Shown here in pieces: positions 61,306-64,000 of a stretch of 64,000 nt of DNA. The stretch is from JBCCQH01 sp039024435. Its GTDB lineage: Bacteria > Bacteroidota > Bacteroidia > J057 > JADKCL01. The notes beneath the pieces are model-generated. The model was given only the letters and a program-made list of their open reading frames with translations. It was not told the DNA's origin and did no database searches. Position 1 is the first letter of the stretch. Each line of letters starts with the position of its first letter. The stretch covers positions 1-64,000 of the forward strand of contig JBCCQH010000009.1 of NCBI GenBank assembly GCA_039024435.1, in the 5' to 3' direction. Both the position numbers and the translations under genes were made by a program.

Positions 61306-63111
61306 TCAACCCGTCCACTCGACGTGCAGCAGGCGCTGGCTCCAGGGCAGAAATATCGTTCCGATGCCCCAAGGCAAAAATTGCAGCATCAGGTCCCAAG
61401 GCGAACTTTCAGCCTTGACCTGCCAGTCGCCCCCCTTTTTCCGAAGTCCGCCTTTGCGCAGCAGCCAGGTGCCACGGAATCCCGGCACCGACATCGACCC
61501 CAGCGCACTCCAATATTTGACCACCGACCCGATCAGCACCTCGGATTCCGCCATTTCCAATTCCGTCGCCACGAACTCCATTCCCAACGGAGCATCGACG
61601 GGCAATCCACACAGCAACTTGTTCAGCACCAGTCGGTCCTCAGATTCCGCTGGCGTCAGGCCGGTCGCCGCTGATTGCAGCAGGTGAACCGCCCGCTCCT
61701 GGGCGGCAGTATCCCGAAAAGTATTCTCTTCCAGCAAGCCACAGGCCCGGAAAAAGTTGGGCAAAAAGGGCCACAGCAGCACGAGGCCCGCATTGTGGAT
61801 GTAGTATTCGACCTCCGAGGACTGCTTCCAGGGCGGTGTGTCCGCCCACTGGTGGGGCTTGCGCTCCCGGGCATTGCGGCTGAGGAGTAGCTCGGGCGTG
61901 ACCGCTTCCTTCGGAAACGGCGGATTCTGACCGAGCGGCGTAGCTTGCAGGCGTATGGGGACCCCCGCGTCCAATGGCTGGACCGCTGGCATTTCTTCCG
62001 GGCGAGAGGGAACCGGACCATCCGGGGGCGACTCTGGGATTGCGGCAAATGATTTCGGAGCGAGGTTTCCCTGGGCGGCGGCTTGGATTTCCGGCCAATG
62101 TTCCAGCAGTGCCGCCGTACCCGTTTCCGCCCGGCGCCCTTCCAGGACGCGCCTGATTGCTTCGAGCCAGGCTTCGAGCGGGCGCTGCATTTGGTTCGCG
62201 ATCCGCGCCAAGCTCTGGCCCGCAACCCGCTTCCGCATCGTTTCCGGCGGCCCTTCGGTAGCAGTCACCACCGCTTCGCACAGGGCTTTTTTCCACGCCG
62301 CTTCTGTTCCCCCCACCGCCACCACTGCACGCCGCAGAATCGTCACTTCCGCCGGCCATTCCGCATCCAAGGCTTCGATGAGCCGCTGCCAAGCCTCCTC
62401 CGACAACCGTTCCAGGCTTTGGCCGGACTCCCAAATTGCTTGGGGAAGCACCGAGCGGCACTGGGCCAGCACCGCCCCAAAGTCGGCCTCCCCCGGAAAA
62501 TCCCGCCGCGCTTTGAGGCTTAGATTTGCCCGGAGCAGCGGCAATTTCCACCTCTCCGAAGGCAATTTCTCCAATGCCGCCACCGTCTCCCCAATCGGCA
62601 GTTGCAACACCAGCCGCTCCCAAGCCGCCGATCGCGCTTGAATTTCTTCCACCAAGCGTGCCCAGGCCACCGTCCCACCCCGGCGGACCTGCAACCACAA
62701 ATCCTGGGGCTGGGTCTGTCCATGGGCCGCGTGGTTCCAGGGCAGACTCCCGTACCGGAGAAAATGGCCCAAGTCGCTCACCAATTGCGGGTCGGTCAGC
62801 AACGGTCCCGACACTGGCGGAGGTGGCTGCTTTTGCAGCGCCCGCCGAACCGCAGTCCGCACCCGATCCGGCAACTCGATGTCCAGGCGCTCCTCGGGAA
62901 TCCCCCCCAATTCCAGGTCCAGCCGGTCGATCCGGATGACTTCATCCGGCCCGGCAAACTCATCGAAACTCTTTTCCAAGAGGGGAATGACCTTCTCGTG
63001 GTACAGGCGCTTGATCGACTGCTGAAACGCCAGCGGATCCGCCACGCCCCGGGCCTGGACGTGCAGATGCTGGTTTTTGACGGTGTGGTGATTGGGCATG
63101 GTGTGGGTCAA
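61306..63111 (-). CDS. Contractile injection system tape measure protein
   Basis: The 601-residue protein matches the CIS tape-measure family (CIS_TMP-like): the N-terminal QSIKRLYHEKVIPLLEKSFDEFAGPDEVIRIDRLDLELGGI segment, a long Pro/Arg/Ala-rich middle and the C-terminal HNAGLVLLWPFLPNFF through LPWGIGTIFLPW block. Such proteins set the length of the inner tube. There is no signal peptide. The gene begins 18 bases after the AAA+ ATPase stop, so both are in one operon that continues to the right of the window. Confidence 0.85.
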   Translation of the reverse strand: MTHTMPNHHTVKNQHLHVQARGVADPLAFQQSIKRLYHEKVIPLLEKSFDEFAGPDEVIRIDRLDLELGGIPEERLDIELPDRVRTAVRRALQKQPPPPVSGPLLTDPQLVSDLGHFLRYGSLPWNHAAHGQTQPQDLWLQVRRGGTVAWARLVEEIQARSAAWERLVLQLPIGETVAALEKLPSERWKLPLLRANLSLKARRDFPGEADFGAVLAQCRSVLPQAIWESGQSLERLSEEAWQRLIEALDAEWPAEVTILRRAVVAVGGTEAAWKKALCEAVVTATEGPPETMRKRVAGQSLARIANQMQRPLEAWLEAIRRVLEGRRAETGTAALLEHWPEIQAAAQGNLAPKSFAAIPESPPDGPVPSRPEEMPAVQPLDAGVPIRLQATPLGQNPPFPKEAVTPELLLSRNARERKPHQWADTPPWKQSSEVEYYIHNAGLVLLWPFLPNFFRACGLLEENTFRDTAAQERAVHLLQSAATGLTPAESEDRLVLNKLLCGLPVDAPLGMEFVATELEMAESEVLIGSVVKYWSALGSMSVPGFRGTWLLRKGGLRKKGGDWQVKAESSPWDLMLQFLPWGIGTIFLPWSQRLLHVEWTG

Positions 63112-63129
63112 TTGTCAGGAAATTCCCCC

Positions 63130-64000
63130 TTACATCGATTTTCCTTCCTTGTGGTACTCCCGCCGGATACCTTCCAGCAGATCTTTGCGGGAAATCACCG
63201 CGTCACCGCGCTCGCGGGCCATCAAGGCGACGTAGCCGACGATGTTCACGATACTGCCACCGGCGAGTTCGTAGGCCTGGGCGATCTCCGCGAGGGTCAG
63301 GCCCGATTCCAGGCGACAAGCGTCCGGCAGGGCATTTTCCCAGAGTTGGAGGCGCTGGCGGGGATCGGGCAAGGGGAAATAAATCATGCCCTGAAACCGC
63401 CGGGCAAACGCCTCGTCGATGTTCCCTTTGAGATTTGAGGCCAGGATCACCAGGCCATCAAAATCTTCGATGCGCTGCAGCAAGTAACTCACCTCCTGAT
63501 TGGCGTAGCGGTCGCGGGCATCCGACACCTTGCCCCGCTTGCCGAACAGCGAATCCGCCTCGTCAAAAAACAGGATCCAGTCCTTGCCCTCCGCCTGATT
63601 GAAGAGGTGAGAAAGATTTTTTTCCGTCTCCCCGATGTATTTGCTGACCACCTGTGACAGATCAATGCGGTAGACATCCAGCCCGGTCACCTTGCCGAGC
63701 AGTTGGGCGGTAAGCGTTTTGCCCGTACCCGGTGGGCCGTAAAAGAGGCTGCGGTAGCCCTTTTTCAGGATGGCTGACATCCCCCACTCGCGCCGGAGTG
63801 CCTTGCCGTGGCGCAGCCAAACCCGGATCTCCTCCACCTGCTGCATCGTCCGGTGAGGCAGCACCAGCTCCTCCCAGCGCATTTCCGTGTGAATGTAGCG
63901 CGCGGGAAAATCCGCCGAATAATCCGGACGCAGGCGGCGCCCCGTCGTCACGCGAAGCAGAAATTCCTGATCAATCGCCAGCCGCGTATCAAAAAAGCCT
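63130..64000 (-). CDS. AAA+ ATPase of contractile injection system (cut by window end)
   Basis: The frame is open through 64000, so the N-terminus is missing; a GTG at 63951 is internal. The visible part has Walker A GPPGTGKT, Walker B WILFFDEADSLFG, SNLKGN sensor and FARRF arginine finger. It is clearly homologous to the ATPase at 24203-25510 (shared blocks: EFPA/DFPA, KKGFRILFHGP-like KKGYRSLFYGP, VVSKYIGET). It sits directly upstream of the tape-measure gene and belongs to a CIS locus. Its N-terminus and the rest of the locus lie beyond the window. Confidence 0.85.
   Translation of the reverse strand, partial: GFFDTRLAIDQEFLLRVTTGRRLRPDYSADFPARYIHTEMRWEELVLPHRTMQQVEEIRVWLRHGKALRREWGMSAILKKGYRSLFYGPPGTGKTLTAQLLGKVTGLDVYRIDLSQVVSKYIGETEKNLSHLFNQAEGKDWILFFDEADSLFGKRGKVSDARDRYANQEVSYLLQRIEDFDGLVILASNLKGNIDEAFARRFQGMIYFPLPDPRQRLQLWENALPDACRLESGLTLAEIAQAYELAGGSIVNIVGYVALMARERGDAVISRKDLLEGIRREYHKEGKSM

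Noticed and set aside
1..64000. CRISPR arrays and rRNA genes
   Set aside because: No regularly spaced direct repeats with unique spacers, and no conserved rRNA stretches, were seen.

Overview
The window looks like chromosomal DNA of a Bacteroidota bacterium, most likely a saprospirian (Lewinella/Haliscomenobacter-like). The evidence is type IX secretion C-terminal domains on secreted proteins, many Cys-lipobox lipoproteins, Bacteroidota -7 promoter boxes (TAnnTTTG), weak or absent Shine-Dalgarno sequences, a miaB - sigma54 activator - lptE block, an rpsU - xerC - hpf block, and genes of contractile injection systems (CIS). Coding DNA is mostly GC-rich. AT-richer islands lie near 34.9-36.6, 42-47 and 58.2-59.4 kb and near the 3' end of the giant DUF4157 gene.

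Layout. 0-17 kb: small membrane proteins and lipoproteins, a TPR protein, two VOC proteins, two T9SS-type secreted proteins, an unrecognised secreted/membrane pair (5.8-8.1 kb), a lipid kinase, a nucleoside hydrolase, a DUF2461 protein and a GT-C glycosyltransferase. 17.4-25.5 kb: a CIS accessory operon with an 1800-residue DUF4157 protein, an unknown helical protein and an AAA+ ATPase, followed by an LRR protein. 27-34 kb: an orphan BatC-like TPR protein, a sigma-like protein with a C-terminal membrane anchor, rhodanese, miaB - sigma54 activator - lptE, a 17-residue repeat protein and an SDR. 34.3-36.7 kb: a small secreted protein with no ATG, a tiny hydrophobic ORF, a MITE-like repeat and a zinc protease. 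38.3-41.8 kb: a Fur - STAS - purA - pabB operon with two overlapping junctions. 42-46.3 kb: a PKD-AGCS transporter fusion, a Panacea-type toxin-antitoxin candidate and a helix-hairpin-helix protein. 46.8-50.2 kb: apt, acyl-CoA dehydrogenase, rpsU, xer recombinase, hpf. 50.6-54 kb: three paralogous lipoproteins in a row. 54-56.6 kb: hsp20 and dnaK. 56.7-61.3 kb: a lipoprotein, a beta-barrel protein, a 1.2-kb hairpin-rich gap with an ncRNA candidate, an exonuclease/GIY-YIG protein and acylphosphatase. 61.3-64 kb: the edge of a second CIS locus (tape measure protein and AAA+ ATPase), running off the right end.

How the parts may work together. The two CIS segments carry homologous AAA+ ATPases about 38 kb apart. 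The first looks like a satellite module with a DUF4157 cargo-like protein; the second carries a structural tape-measure gene. Three copies of a roughly 150-165-bp element with imperfect terminal inverted repeats are scattered between 34.9 and 50.4 kb, and one abuts the 5' end of a small secreted-protein gene that now lacks an ATG. The hsp20 gene has a sigma54-like promoter with TGTCA/TGACA sites upstream, and a sigma54 activator lies in the same window. No rRNA, convincing tRNA, CRISPR array, transposase or integrase (other than a Xer recombinase) was seen. All family calls are from reading the sequence; no database search was run.
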